From Gemmatimonadota bacterium (GTDB lineage: Bacteria > Gemmatimonadota > Gemmatimonadetes > Gemmatimonadales > GWC2-71-9), in NCBI GenBank assembly GCA_029262195.1, contig JAJCZX010000001.1, positions 1-62,734 on the forward strand: a stretch of 62,734 bases of DNA. Reading direction: 5' to 3'. Below, one piece after another: positions 1 through 8,381 of this stretch (position 1 is its first letter; every line of letters begins with the position of its first letter). The notes below the pieces were generated by a model that did not search any database, had not been told where the DNA came from, and saw nothing but the letters and a program-made list of their open reading frames with translations. The translations under genes were made by a program, and so were the position numbers.

Positions 1-276
1 ACCGATCTTGACCTCGGCATATTGGGCATACACCTGGCTTGGGCTCAATAGGATAATATCCGGAGGGATGATGTCACCCCCGCACCCACCTCCACCGACC
101 GCAGCCGTTTCACCTCCAAAAGCGAAGGCTTCACATCCACCTCCTGCCCCCGCCGCCTGCACTCCGCCACCAGTGCCCCTCCCCTGGCCATTGTCCTGCG
201 CGAAAGCCTCGCCACCAAAAGCAAAAAAGAAAACCGCAACCACTAATCCGATAACCAACCGTTCGATACGCAACAT
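1..276 (-). CDS. N-terminus of a secreted RHS-type paralogue (cut by left edge)
   Basis: The reading frame opens with ATG at 276 and stays open for 92 codons to the window edge. The protein starts MLRIERLVIGLVVAVFFFAF and has a clear Sec signal peptide ending near AFAQ. A Gly/Cys-rich stretch and a PPDIILLSP segment follow. The first 26 residues and the first part of the mature chain match the start of the large RHS protein at 12946-17964 (MLRIGRLVIGLVVAVFFLTL, later APEIELITP), and the upstream DNA of the two genes is also closely related. It is therefore most likely a second copy of that exported protein. Only the N-terminus is visible, so RHS repeats are inferred, not seen. It is the first gene downstream of activator 1 and of the secretion operon, and has its own sigma54-type promoter at 327-341. 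Confidence 0.8.
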   Translation of the reverse strand, partial: MLRIERLVIGLVVAVFFFAFGGEAFAQDNGQGRGTGGGVQAAGAGGGCEAFAFGGETAAVGGGGCGGDIIPPDIILLSPSQVYAQYAEVKIG

Positions 277-282
277 CGTTCA

Positions 283-320
283 CCACTCCAGATGAAGTTT
301 CCAAGATTTCACTGGAGTGG
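283..320. repeat. Inverted repeat at the predicted transcription start
   Basis: CCACTCCAG (283-291) and CTGGAGTGG (312-320) are perfect 9-bp inverted arms around a 20-nt spacer. One arm holds the GGAG Shine-Dalgarno of the leftmost gene. The sigma54 promoter at 327-341 predicts a start near 315, inside the other arm, so the element could act on DNA as an operator or, with an earlier start, as an RNA hairpin hiding the ribosome site. The RHS gene keeps a shorter version (CCACTCCAG at 17971-17979 against CTGGAG at 18000-18005). Confidence 0.55.
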
Positions 321-326
321 CATAAA

Positions 327-341
327 GCAGTTAATGTGCCA
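327..341 (-). promoter_or_regulatory. Sigma54 (-24/-12) promoter of the leftmost RHS-type gene
   Basis: On the minus strand the sequence is TGGCAC-ATTAA-CTGC, with GG and GC exactly 12 bp apart as sigma54 promoters require (consensus TGGCAC-N5-TTGC). The predicted start is near 315, about 40 nt before the ATG at 276. The same arrangement is found before the RHS gene at 18015-18029. Confidence 0.75.
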
Positions 342-466
342 AAATCAAAATAAAGCTAACACCCTACACCACAACAACTTACGAGAAGCCACATCCTTCG
401 GGACGGTGTGCCATGACTCACGGTGACAATCTCATTGACACACAGACAGACCAGAATCATCCGAAA
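342..466 (-). promoter_or_regulatory. Candidate upstream activator region
   Basis: No gene is visible between the activator stop and the sigma54 promoter. GTGTGCCATG at 406-415 is the half-site also seen in the palindrome upstream of the RHS gene (18111-18132) and lies about 65-75 bp upstream of the -24 box, a usual distance for an enhancer-binding protein. Assignment rests on this similarity only. Confidence 0.35.
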
Positions 467-1393
467 TCAATCAGCAACTCCGCCCCCCGCCATCTGCGGC
501 CGCCTTATTCGCAATTCCCTCATCCGGCGGTAAAGCGTGCTGCGACTCACACCTAACTGTCTCGCCGCCCTACCAACATCCCACCTGACCTGCTCCAACA
601 CCGTCTCCAGATCCCCATCCTCCACCCTTGGGAAGTCGAGGTGGTGGGCGCAGATCTTCTCTTCATCAACCGTCACCGAAAGCCTCTGAATCACTGCTTT
701 GAGCTCCCGGACGTTGCCCGGCCACGAATACTTTTTGAATTTTTCAACCAGGCACCGACACATTTCTGATCCGGAGAAAGTTTGGCTGGCGAACCACTCG
801 GCAAGGCGATTAATGTCGGTTCCGCGTTCCCGAAGGGGGGGGACTTCAATCGTGATCACACCAAGGCGATACAACAGATCAGGCCTGATCCGACCCTCGG
901 CCAACATTTGCCCGGGAGACATTGAGGCCGCAGCGACAACCCTGAAGTCGGACCGACTCTTACTTGAAGCACCGAGCGGGCGAAAGAGACGGTCCTCAAT
1001 AACCCTCAAAAGTTTGGCCTGTAGATGCAGTGGCATCGAGCAGATTTCGTCGAGAAAAAGCGTCCCGCCGTTGGCAGCGGCAACAAGTCCTTTGCGATCG
1101 CCGACTGATCCAGTGAAGGCACCCTTTTTCCACCCGAACAATTCTCCCTCAAACATCCCATCAGAAAAAGCCGCACAATTTATGTCTACAAATTCACCGC
1201 TCCGAGCGTCGCTTAGATCATGCAGTGATCGGGCAACCAGTTCCTTACCAGTACCAGTTTCTCCGACAACAAGTACCGGTACATCGGCGCGGGCCGCCCG
1301 ATGCACCAGGTGGTAAAGCTCTCGCATCCGGGGATGCACCCCAACCATTCCTGGTAGTGTCAGTGGTTCCTTCACCGTGTATCGTCCACCCAT
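467..1393 (-). CDS. Sigma54 activator 1, no receiver domain
   Basis: AAA+ ATPase of the bacterial enhancer-binding family (308 aa), which remodels sigma54 RNA polymerase. Walker A GETGTGKE is at residues 44-51, the sigma54-contacting loop at 91-96 reads GAFTGS in place of the usual GAFTGA, Walker B TLFLDE is at 111-116, and a Fis-type helix-turn-helix (GVSRSTLYRRM) ends the protein. There is no N-terminal receiver, GAF or PAS domain, so its activity must be set by amount or by a partner protein. The ATG at 1393 has a GGAGGG ribosome site and overlaps the gspD stop, so it is the last gene of the secretion operon. The next gene downstream has a sigma54 promoter, so that gene is the obvious target. 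Family certain, target inferred. Confidence 0.9.
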   Translation of the reverse strand: MGGRYTVKEPLTLPGMVGVHPRMRELYHLVHRAARADVPVLVVGETGTGKELVARSLHDLSDARSGEFVDINCAAFSDGMFEGELFGWKKGAFTGSVGDRKGLVAAANGGTLFLDEICSMPLHLQAKLLRVIEDRLFRPLGASSKSRSDFRVVAAASMSPGQMLAEGRIRPDLLYRLGVITIEVPPLRERGTDINRLAEWFASQTFSGSEMCRCLVEKFKKYSWPGNVRELKAVIQRLSVTVDEEKICAHHLDFPRVEDGDLETVLEQVRWDVGRAARQLGVSRSTLYRRMRELRIRRPQMAGGGVAD

Positions 1394-2835
1394 AATCCCT
1401 CCACAGATTGTAGTGCATCGTCACGCATGCGTTCAGAAACTTCCTGAGTTATTTCGTCGTCGTCCAGAATCGTGGGTGTAATGAAGAAGAAAAGTTCGGT
1501 TTCGGTCTCGGTCGTTCTTTCGGACCCAAACAGCCCACCCACAAGAGGGATTTGCGATAGGATCGGAATCCCACTTTTCGTTATCTCCCGTTGCATTTCC
1601 TTCAGGCCGCCTAACACAACAGTTTGCTCGTTACGCACCAACACCACCGTTTCAGTTTCCCTCGTTGAAATAACCGGGGCATCGAACTGAGTTTCGGCGG
1701 TAGCCGCGTTTACTTCCTGGCGGATCAAGAGAGAGACGTAACCATCGGCGTTGATTGTAGGCAGCACCGTCAGTCGGGTACCCACATCTCTGTATTGAAC
1801 GACCTGGTCACGGGTGGGAGAGTCGGTCGGGAGACTCCGGCTCACCTGCACAAACGGTCGCTGGCTTCCCACAAGGATTCTGGCTTCGTGGTTGTTGGCG
1901 GCCAGCAGCACGGGTCTGGAAAGAATCCGCGCATCACCGCTGGCAACCGATGTCGATAGAATTCCATCAAGGTCGAACGAACCGAGCTTCATCACCTGCA
2001 GCGCAAAATCGCCCAGTCCTCCGCCTCCGAGCAAAGAGCCCGACAACTCGCCGTCACCGTTATCGATCGACACCCCGCCGAACGTACCGTCGACGCCCAG
2101 GTTGAACCCGCTGCTCTTCCTCATCTCGACAATCATTACCTGCACCAAAACCTGAAGGGGTCGTACATCCAATTGCTCCACCGCCTGCTTGATTAGCTCA
2201 AAGTCCCGGGCAGTCGACCTAACCAATAGAGAGTTTGTCATTTCGTCGGGGACTATGTTCACGGGGCCGCTGATTGACGCTGATGCTGGGCCGCTGATGG
2301 GCGCAGATTGGTCGGGAGTGTCGTTCGGAGAGACGTTGTTGCGTCTCAGTTCGTCGCTCAGGGTGCCATCCGAGAACCCCGCACTCCCCCCTCCTCCCAC
2401 CACCCCGTAAAGTTGGCCTACTGTGGAAGCGATGGCGGAGGCTCGGGCGTGACTGAGCTTCAAGACGTTCATCTCCATTATGGGCTGGGAATCAGGTTCA
2501 GCCGTGCCTTGATCGCGACCTCTCCTCGAATCATCTATCTGCCGAACCCGATAGAACGCGCTATCGGCCACGAACTCAAGATCATGTGTCTCAGCGAGAC
2601 CTCGTATCAAACCAGCAATTGAACTCTGGGCCATGGGAGTGGGTGAGTCGAGCGTTACGCGGGTGCCCGGTACGTTGCCCACCAGAAGCGGACGATCCAG
2701 GTATCTACCCAACCCCTGGAATACAGCCCGTAACTCAACGTCTTCGAAACGCACCACAACTGAATCCTGCTGCGCCACTAGAGGCGTGGAAGCGACAATT
2801 GCCCCGAGCGCCAGTCCAAAACCAATCCTATTCAT
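1372..2835 (-). CDS. gspD: Type II secretion secretin GspD
   Basis: Forms the outer-membrane channel of the type II secretion system. The 487-residue product has a signal peptide ending near VAQ, an N0-type domain (about 25-90), one or two short ring-building N domains around a Gly/Ser-rich linker, and a C-terminal secretin domain with the typical TVVLGGL and IPILSQIPLVGGLFG segments (about 405-440). It is clearly shorter than the roughly 650-residue proteobacterial GspD because it has fewer N domains. No lipobox or pilotin-binding tail is obvious. It overlaps gspC upstream by 8 nt and activator 1 downstream, consistent with one transcript. Confidence 0.92.
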   Translation of the reverse strand: MNRIGFGLALGAIVASTPLVAQQDSVVVRFEDVELRAVFQGLGRYLDRPLLVGNVPGTRVTLDSPTPMAQSSIAGLIRGLAETHDLEFVADSAFYRVRQIDDSRRGRDQGTAEPDSQPIMEMNVLKLSHARASAIASTVGQLYGVVGGGGSAGFSDGTLSDELRRNNVSPNDTPDQSAPISGPASASISGPVNIVPDEMTNSLLVRSTARDFELIKQAVEQLDVRPLQVLVQVMIVEMRKSSGFNLGVDGTFGGVSIDNGDGELSGSLLGGGGLGDFALQVMKLGSFDLDGILSTSVASGDARILSRPVLLAANNHEARILVGSQRPFVQVSRSLPTDSPTRDQVVQYRDVGTRLTVLPTINADGYVSLLIRQEVNAATAETQFDAPVISTRETETVVLVRNEQTVVLGGLKEMQREITKSGIPILSQIPLVGGLFGSERTTETETELFFFITPTILDDDEITQEVSERMRDDALQSVEGLWVDDTR

Positions 2836-3286
2836 CTTTCACCAGCCCGACGGTAACTGTATCAGAGTCAACTTCAAAAACCGCTGAGTCGCCGAATACG
2901 GCCAGCAGAGTAACTCCGGCAATCTGTTCTTTAAGCGCCAACAGCGCAGTTTGATTCGGATTCCCCGATAGCCCCCTTACCAGAGCTATTGGTTTTTCGC
3001 CCTGCACCAATCCAACCAACTGCACTTCACCTGTTCGTTGGAAACCACCGGGAGAGTTCAAGGATCTTGGCAAAATGGGAGTCCGCCCGGGATGGAAAAG
3101 ATTCCTCTGAAGCAGGGGCTCCAGGTCTACCGACGGCTTCGTTCCGACCGACGCATTGGCCGGGGCGGAAATCGTTGTCGCCGAAGCGTTCGGCACTGGA
3201 AATCGCATTCTCGCAACCGTCCACAATGCTCCCGCCCCACTAACCAGCATCACTCCGGAAACGAGGTATCCATAAAACACTTTCAT
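2828..3286 (-). CDS. gspC: GspC-like inner-membrane protein
   Basis: A 152-residue protein with one N-terminal membrane helix (about 5-25), a Pro/Ala-rich linker, and a C-terminal HR-like domain that starts near LLQRNLFHPG and contains QLVGLVQG. In known systems this domain contacts the first secretin ring and couples GspD to the inner-membrane platform. The PDZ or coiled-coil end of longer GspC proteins is missing. Its position between gspM and gspD, with overlapping ends, supports the call more than sequence alone does. PilP-like naming would be an alternative. Confidence 0.75.
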   Translation of the reverse strand: MKVFYGYLVSGVMLVSGAGALWTVARMRFPVPNASATTISAPANASVGTKPSVDLEPLLQRNLFHPGRTPILPRSLNSPGGFQRTGEVQLVGLVQGEKPIALVRGLSGNPNQTALLALKEQIAGVTLLAVFGDSAVFEVDSDTVTVGLVKDE

Positions 3287-3840
3287 ATGCCTTCTCCTCC
3301 CATAATCCAGCCACTGACCCGCAAGTTGGAACGAAGCACTGCCGTACCGTCCCCCTCCCCTCCGGAGTTTTCAACACTCAACTCCTCTAATGACAGGAGC
3401 CTGCCGTCTCTCTCGACATGGGCGATAAAAAGCAGAAGCCCTTCCAGGTCGCTCTCCATTTCCATGTCAACACTCAAACGGGTAAAACCACTCGCACTGC
3501 TATCGCGAGCCGATTCAAGCCTGGCGACCGTAACACCGTAACTTGCCGCCCAACCCTGAAGGCTTGCACCTATTGCGGCCACGCCTTCGGCTCGGGAACC
3601 AGAACCAATCAGCAAAGGAGCCAATGCAACGATGTCAGAAGCCCGCACGCTCAACCCATCTCGTAGCGATTGTTCCGCACCTACAAGCGCCTCGGCGCGA
3701 GCGAGTAAAGCCTGGGATTGATCAACATCGGTCCGAAGTTGTCGATATTTATCGGTGAGTACGGGCACACCTCGCACACCCAACCCGAGCGCAATCACCA
3801 CCGCTCCAATTAAAACCGATTTACGCTCCCTCTCAGTCAT
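3283..3840 (-). CDS. gspM: GspM-like inner-membrane protein
   Basis: Small bitopic protein: short cytoplasmic start (MTERERKSVLIGAVV), one membrane helix (about 8-28), a coiled-coil stretch (KYRQLRTDVDQSQALLARAEAL), then a periplasmic ferredoxin-like domain. This is the layout of GspM/PilO, the partner of GspL. I chose ATG 3840, inside the gspL stop region, because the open frame further upstream (to 3918) adds an Arg-rich stretch that only shadows gspL. The resulting length is 185 residues, close to family size. Confidence 0.8.
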   Translation of the reverse strand: MTERERKSVLIGAVVIALGLGVRGVPVLTDKYRQLRTDVDQSQALLARAEALVGAEQSLRDGLSVRASDIVALAPLLIGSGSRAEGVAAIGASLQGWAASYGVTVARLESARDSSASGFTRLSVDMEMESDLEGLLLFIAHVERDGRLLSLEELSVENSGGEGDGTAVLRSNLRVSGWIMGGEGI

Positions 3841-4993
3841 GATCGGATCTCCAAAGAAACGTGAGCCCAAACCGCTCCAGAACCCCCGTTGCGGTGACCT
3901 CCCGTGTGACCGGGCCAACCAATTTTGGTAATTCGAACCGAGGGAATCTCTCTAGCAACGCGACCACCGCCGCTGCACTCGGCGCAACACCAGCCACGGT
4001 GACGTTTGCACCGGATCGTCGGATCGACACAAGGTGAACCGAGTCCGACAGCGACTCGGTCAGCAAACCCAGCAATACGACATCATCAGATCGCGCCGCG
4101 ATGGCATCCGCCATGGTGTCCAGCGCCTGGTCAGCTCGATCGACATCCGACTGGAGGCGCAAAACTTCAGAAATTTCCGGTTGCAGCTCGGTGAGGCGGT
4201 TTGTTGCGTCGTCGCGCACGTTGTTGAGGCGGATTCCATAGAGTGCGATGGCTCCAAGCCATAATCCGACAGCCACCACAATGGCAGCAACAATTCGCCT
4301 GCGATGCACTTTATCACGAAGGGCCCGATCATCTGGTGATTCGAAAACCAGATCGGAACGCTGGATCGCGACTGCCCATGCAATCGCGGCCCCCTCGCCG
4401 TCCCCGCCCGCGCCAAAGCCCTCGAAGTCCCTGGGCACAAATTGTCGCGCACCGTTTTGAGGACCCCGTCGAATACTTAAAACTGAAGCCTCTGAAACTT
4501 CAACGGTTTCAAAGAATGCTCCCACAGTTCTTACCCACTCACCATCGTCCACTGCAGTACCAACTACGTGAGTCGCAGGGGACACTCTAGGGACTCCCAA
4601 CCCGGCAGTGACAACAGCCCCCGTCACACTGGCCAAAAATTTGGAACCGATCGCTGCTGCGAACACCTGCCCCGATCTGCTACGACTCGCCACCGCGATC
4701 AACGGGTCGCCGTTTTTCAAGAACCACCTGGGGGACTGCGTTGATATTAGGCGACCGAGATCTTTGCTCTTCACGGGAGGCACATCGTTAAGGACCCTTA
4801 CCTGGCAAAGATCCGACTCAACAGCCAACCCAACGGCCGAAGGATGTCGAGGGAGTTCATTGGACAACTCCGACATTGCAGCGGACAAATCAGCGTCGTC
4901 GTCGAAAGAGTACGACCCCGCCCAGATCGGTTTCTTCCCGTCAACGGCCACCGCGGTCAACGCACCCTTCGACATCGAAATCCCGAGCCGCAT
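3833..4993 (-). CDS. gspL: GspL/PilM-PilN-like platform protein
   Basis: 386 residues. The first 200 form an actin-like cytoplasmic domain (opening MRLGISMSKGALTAVAVDG). One membrane helix follows (about 233-255, RRRIVAAIVVAVGLWLGAIA), then a coiled coil and a small periplasmic fold. In type II systems GspL docks the GspE ATPase onto the membrane platform, and the architecture equals PilM fused to PilN. The gene abuts gspK (its start codon and the gspK stop share 4993) and overlaps gspM. Sequence is divergent from the proteobacterial family, so fold and position carry the call. Confidence 0.8.
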   Translation of the reverse strand: MRLGISMSKGALTAVAVDGKKPIWAGSYSFDDDADLSAAMSELSNELPRHPSAVGLAVESDLCQVRVLNDVPPVKSKDLGRLISTQSPRWFLKNGDPLIAVASRSRSGQVFAAAIGSKFLASVTGAVVTAGLGVPRVSPATHVVGTAVDDGEWVRTVGAFFETVEVSEASVLSIRRGPQNGARQFVPRDFEGFGAGGDGEGAAIAWAVAIQRSDLVFESPDDRALRDKVHRRRIVAAIVVAVGLWLGAIALYGIRLNNVRDDATNRLTELQPEISEVLRLQSDVDRADQALDTMADAIAARSDDVVLLGLLTESLSDSVHLVSIRRSGANVTVAGVAPSAAAVVALLERFPRFELPKLVGPVTREVTATGVLERFGLTFLWRSDHD

Positions 4994-5613
4994 CAGAACA
5001 ACTCACGTCCCACGATGGCAATCCGGCTGCCCGAACGCACCCAATCTTCGGCGACTGCCGGGATAGCCTTCTGATTCACGATCCCAACGCCAACCGCCCG
5101 TACCTTCGACGGTTGAAACTGCACCCGAGAAGAGAGTTCAGCGTAGCGAGTCATGACCGAATCTTTTTTTGGTGCCGGCAAGCGATTCAGTAGTTGCTGG
5201 AGGTTGTCTATTCTCCGGATTGCGATGAGAAGTTCAACAATCTCATCATCAAAACCAGGGAGTGTGAGTAGTTGTTCTCTGGAAGCCGTATTGAGATCAA
5301 GCCGGGCGGAGTCAGCCGGCTTGATTTTCAGTAAACAGCCGACACCCGTATCCAAACGCAGCGTGTCCAGCTCCGCGGAGAGAGCGCCCAGGTCCTGCCA
5401 CAACGAATACCTGTCATCCGAGAGAGCTGCTTCGAGCGTTGCTCGACCAACTGCCAGACAGGCGTCCCCCGCCCATCTAGCGCGTATCCCGCTAAGCCGG
5501 TAGGAGGATGTGGCAATACCGCGCCTGGCAGTCCCTAACCCGGTGACTACCAGGGTGCCCGCAACGGCCACCACCCAGAGTACCACCACCAGGGCCACGC
5601 CACGGCGATTCAT
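4993..5613 (-). CDS. gspK: Minor pseudopilin GspK
   Basis: GspK caps the pseudopilus tip together with GspI and GspJ. The protein begins MNRRGVALVVVLWVVAVAGT, a prepilin-like leader followed by one membrane helix. The segment DLNTASREQLLTLPGF (about 140-160) is a helix-hairpin-helix of the type inserted in GspK proteins. I chose ATG 5613, whose ATGA overlaps the gspJ stop, rather than the longer open frame to 5724. At about 206 residues it is shorter than typical GspK (about 300). Confidence 0.85.
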   Translation of the reverse strand: MNRRGVALVVVLWVVAVAGTLVVTGLGTARRGIATSSYRLSGIRARWAGDACLAVGRATLEAALSDDRYSLWQDLGALSAELDTLRLDTGVGCLLKIKPADSARLDLNTASREQLLTLPGFDDEIVELLIAIRRIDNLQQLLNRLPAPKKDSVMTRYAELSSRVQFQPSKVRAVGVGIVNQKAIPAVAEDWVRSGSRIAIVGRELF

Positions 5614-6173
5614 CCGCGAATCCCCATGTGCAAAAGGAGCGTGTCCGCCTGACCTGACTGAAACAGATATCGCAGCCGCAGAGCAACGGGCGCAGACACT
5701 GGTGAAACCCACTCGGAGACCCAACGAGAATCGGCTCCGTAGTCCAATAGATAATCAGCACCAAAGGCCACGATTGAATCGGCAACGACCAGCGTGTCGG
5801 GACGGCTGCCCTCGATCGGGGTGACCACAGCTACCAGCTCCGCACCGCGCCGTCCTATTTGTACGAGCGTGACTCCTCGTGAAAAACGGCCCCGCGAGAA
5901 GAAATCAAGGTAGTCTGATTCAACACCACCGGTTTCGCCGTTCACACCGGCAAACCCTCGATTGGGCGACGATCCTACAACGACGCTCCCCACCACACCA
6001 ACCATCCAGGCATACCTATTGCCCAGCCGATCGTTCTCCAGTGCAGCATTCTCAGCCCGCTGCACTCCATCGGTCACTGCTCCCAGAGTCTGGTGTGCCA
6101 GAGTTCCAACCATTACCAGCAACACCATCGCGACCATAACTTCAACCAGAGTGAAACCGCTACGATCCCGCAT
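5610..6173 (-). CDS. gspJ: Minor pseudopilin GspJ
   Basis: 187 residues beginning MRDRSGFTLVEVMVAMVLLV, a classical type III signal: cleavage after Gly, then FTLVE with the conserved Glu at +5 and a hydrophobic helix. The mature domain is beta-rich. Pseudopilins are matured by a prepilin peptidase, which is not encoded in this window. The gene overlaps gspI upstream by 14 nt and gspK downstream by 4 nt. Assignment as J rather than H or I rests on size and place next to gspK. Confidence 0.85.
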   Translation of the reverse strand: MRDRSGFTLVEVMVAMVLLVMVGTLAHQTLGAVTDGVQRAENAALENDRLGNRYAWMVGVVGSVVVGSSPNRGFAGVNGETGGVESDYLDFFSRGRFSRGVTLVQIGRRGAELVAVVTPIEGSRPDTLVVADSIVAFGADYLLDYGADSRWVSEWVSPVSAPVALRLRYLFQSGQADTLLLHMGIRG

Positions 6174-6531
6174 CTTCCCCCCTGCCCCGGTATATCACCG
6201 TCGAAAGTGAAGCCGTGCCTGCCCGCCCCACGGAGATCCTGAATACATCCAGCCCCACCCGTTGCACCTGCACCTTATATTCTCCCACCGCGGTATTGCC
6301 GCGCCGGAGTTCGAGGTCGCGCCGGTTTAGCAGAGTGTAGGCTGACAAAAGTCGGTCAGCATCCCTGGCCGATCTTTCTTCTTCTATGACCTGCGTTTCC
6401 AGTCGTATCGTCTGAGCGGAAACATCAATCAATGCCAGGCCAACCGACCCCAGAATGGCCAGCGCAACCAGTACTTCCAGAAGCGAGAAACCCGATGCGC
6501 TATTCAAGGGACGTCCTTCCCGTCCACTCAT
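6160..6531 (-). CDS. gspI: Minor pseudopilin GspI
   Basis: 123 residues with prepilin signal SGFSLLEVLVALAILG near residues 13-28. This matches the small GspI pseudopilin that nucleates the tip complex with GspJ and GspK. The leader before the cleavage site is longer than usual (about 14 residues, MSGREGRPLNSASG), but the start overlaps the gspH end and no better in-frame start is seen. Overlaps gspH by 32 nt and gspJ by 14 nt, indicating coupled translation. Confidence 0.85.
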   Translation of the reverse strand: MSGREGRPLNSASGFSLLEVLVALAILGSVGLALIDVSAQTIRLETQVIEEERSARDADRLLSAYTLLNRRDLELRRGNTAVGEYKVQVQRVGLDVFRISVGRAGTASLSTVIYRGRGEDAGS

Positions 6532-6796
6532 CGACTGTGACGCGGATGGAATCGCTCACGAGAACCCCGGAGGCTGATCCATCCGGGAAGAAGGTCAACG
6601 AACCGTAGGCGCTCGAAACCTGCACCGGTATTTCGTGTTCGATTGAGCTGTCTCGTGCTATCGCAAGCGCCTGTCGAAGCTCCGACCGGTCTCCATTCTC
6701 GATTGACGTAACCGAAAGCCCGACAACCATAAAGAGTGCAGACATGATGACAAGCACCACTGTCAGTTCGACCAGGGTGAAGCCGGATTGGTTCAT
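6500..6796 (-). CDS. gspH: Minor pseudopilin GspH
   Basis: 98 residues beginning MNQSGFTLVELTVVLVIMSA, a standard prepilin signal with Glu at +5. The rest is a short beta-rich domain, which makes this a small member of the GspH family (often about 150-170 residues). It overlaps gspF by 4 nt (ATGA type) and gspI by 32 nt. Its place between gspF and gspI supports H. Confidence 0.82.
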   Translation of the reverse strand: MNQSGFTLVELTVVLVIMSALFMVVGLSVTSIENGDRSELRQALAIARDSSIEHEIPVQVSSAYGSLTFFPDGSASGVLVSDSIRVTVDEWTGRTSLE

Positions 6797-7947
6797 AGTA
6801 GACCCGACCTGATACCGTAGACGGCCTGAAGCAATGCCAGCGCGACAAAACCAACGACTCCGCCAAAACCCACAATCAACGACGGCTCAATAAGCTTGAT
6901 TAGCGTTTGCAGCGTACGACGGCCCTCACTGCGGGCGAGGGTACTTGCGTGGCTCAACAAAGTCGGTAGCCGCCCTGATTCTTCACCAGCCGCTATCAAC
7001 TGGATGGCCTGAGACGTTAAAGCCCCCTCTGACTTCAGCGATTCGGCCAACCGGTGTCCAACGCGAACTTTTTCTGCAGCTCGCAAGAGACGGCTCGCGA
7101 TCTCTCTGTCCCCTGCGGCTCGCGAGGATGTTTCAATCGACGACAACATCGGAGCGCCCGTTTCCAACAATGCTCCCAGCGCAGCGGACGCCCGCGCAGT
7201 AGCAAACGACAATCTCAGCCGTCCGAGTACTGGAAACTGAAGTAAGGCTGCGTGCCCCTGGGAGCTGTTCAGCCAGCGGCCGAGGAACACACCGGAGAGT
7301 CCGGCCCCTACCAATAGCCACGGCCACGAATGCTGAACAAAACTCGAAAGACTCACCAGAGCAGCCGTTGCTGGCGGCAATTCAATCCCATCGAACAGCA
7401 TCACAAAGCGCGGCAACACCCCTACTACCAGAACCAGAACCGCTGTAAGACCAACGGCTACCAGCACGGCGGGATAGGCCATTGCCGATACAATTTCGGA
7501 GTTTAATTCATCGTCCTGTTCAAGTTGATCCGCTGCGTTGGAAACTGCCCGCGCCAGACCAGTACTTTCTCCCGCCCGTACAAGCCCGATAATCATCGGA
7601 GGAAACACATCAACTGCGTCTAACGCAGCACCGAGCGCCATACCCTCTCGGACACCCGTCTTGATTCGCTCCACGGTACCAGCATGCCGGTCACTAACAC
7701 TGACCATCGACAATGCTCTATCCAGCGGAATACCAGCTTCAAGCAGATTTGACAGGCCTCTGAAAAACAGCGCTCCATCCTTCAGGGAAAAACGGCGGGC
7801 CTGTGAAACTGGGACAGCTTTAAGTTTCGTCGCCCAGATATTACGAGACTGAAGCAGGCTGAGAGCATCGCCTTCGGAAGCTGCCGACAGTTTGCCTTTC
7901 TTGATCACACCGTTGGGCTCGGCGAATTCGTAAAGGAAATCGGTCAC
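6793..7947 (-). CDS. gspF: Inner-membrane platform protein GspF
   Basis: Polytopic GspF/PilC family protein (384 aa from GTG 7947, whose GTGA overlaps the gspG stop; the frame is open to 7962). It has two related cytoplasmic helical domains (about 65-160 and 265-365), each followed by membrane segments such as AVLVAVGLTAVLVLVVGVLP and the C-terminal GGVVGFVALALLQAVYG. It anchors pseudopilus assembly and is driven by GspE. Full length, no lesion seen. Confidence 0.93.
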   Translation of the reverse strand: MTDFLYEFAEPNGVIKKGKLSAASEGDALSLLQSRNIWATKLKAVPVSQARRFSLKDGALFFRGLSNLLEAGIPLDRALSMVSVSDRHAGTVERIKTGVREGMALGAALDAVDVFPPMIIGLVRAGESTGLARAVSNAADQLEQDDELNSEIVSAMAYPAVLVAVGLTAVLVLVVGVLPRFVMLFDGIELPPATAALVSLSSFVQHSWPWLLVGAGLSGVFLGRWLNSSQGHAALLQFPVLGRLRLSFATARASAALGALLETGAPMLSSIETSSRAAGDREIASRLLRAAEKVRVGHRLAESLKSEGALTSQAIQLIAAGEESGRLPTLLSHASTLARSEGRRTLQTLIKLIEPSLIVGFGGVVGFVALALLQAVYGIRSGLL

Positions 7948-8381
7948 CGGTCCGACTCCCAAGACCTGACATCAACGTCTTCGCCTTCGCCCCCTGAAGC
8001 ACCATCTCTACCCAATGTGGATAGGTCGTACGCACGTGGGTTTTGTTGACCAGGACTCTCGTACACATAAGCTCTACCCCACGGATCAGTCGGGATTGGT
8101 TTTCTGGTGTAAGGGCCGCGCCAACGGCGCGGACGCGGGTCAACGGTCGGCTCTTCCCAGAGGGCCGATAGACCTTGCGCCGTAGTGGGGTAATTGCCAT
8201 TGTCCAGACGGTACGAGTCCAGTGCCAGACCCAGGAGTTCGATCTGGGCCCGCGCAGCACCCGAGTTTGCGTCGCCCACATTTTTGAAGACCGCAGGGCC
8301 CACGAGTCCAGCGAGAACCGAAATCACCAACAGCACCACGATCATTTCGATGAGAGTGAAACCTCTAGTCGATCGTAACAC
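7944..8381 (-). CDS. gspG: Major pseudopilin GspG
   Basis: 145 residues from a GTG at 8381 that overlaps the gspE stop by 17 nt and has a GAGGTGA ribosome site. After the leader MLRSTRG comes FTLIEMIVVLLVISVLAGLV, then the GspG hallmark region YPTTAQGLSALWEEP and a C-terminal DPWGRAYVYESPG loop like the calcium-binding loop of major pseudopilins. It is expected to be the main subunit of the pseudopilus that pushes cargo through GspD. Gene order E-G-F instead of E-F-G is unusual. Confidence 0.95.
   Translation of the reverse strand: MLRSTRGFTLIEMIVVLLVISVLAGLVGPAVFKNVGDANSGAARAQIELLGLALDSYRLDNGNYPTTAQGLSALWEEPTVDPRPRRWRGPYTRKPIPTDPWGRAYVYESPGQQNPRAYDLSTLGRDGASGGEGEDVDVRSWESDR

Noticed and set aside
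2308..2954. Plus-strand frames opposite gspD and gspC
   Set aside because: No ribosome sites or family features; the minus strand is coding with overlapping operon genes.
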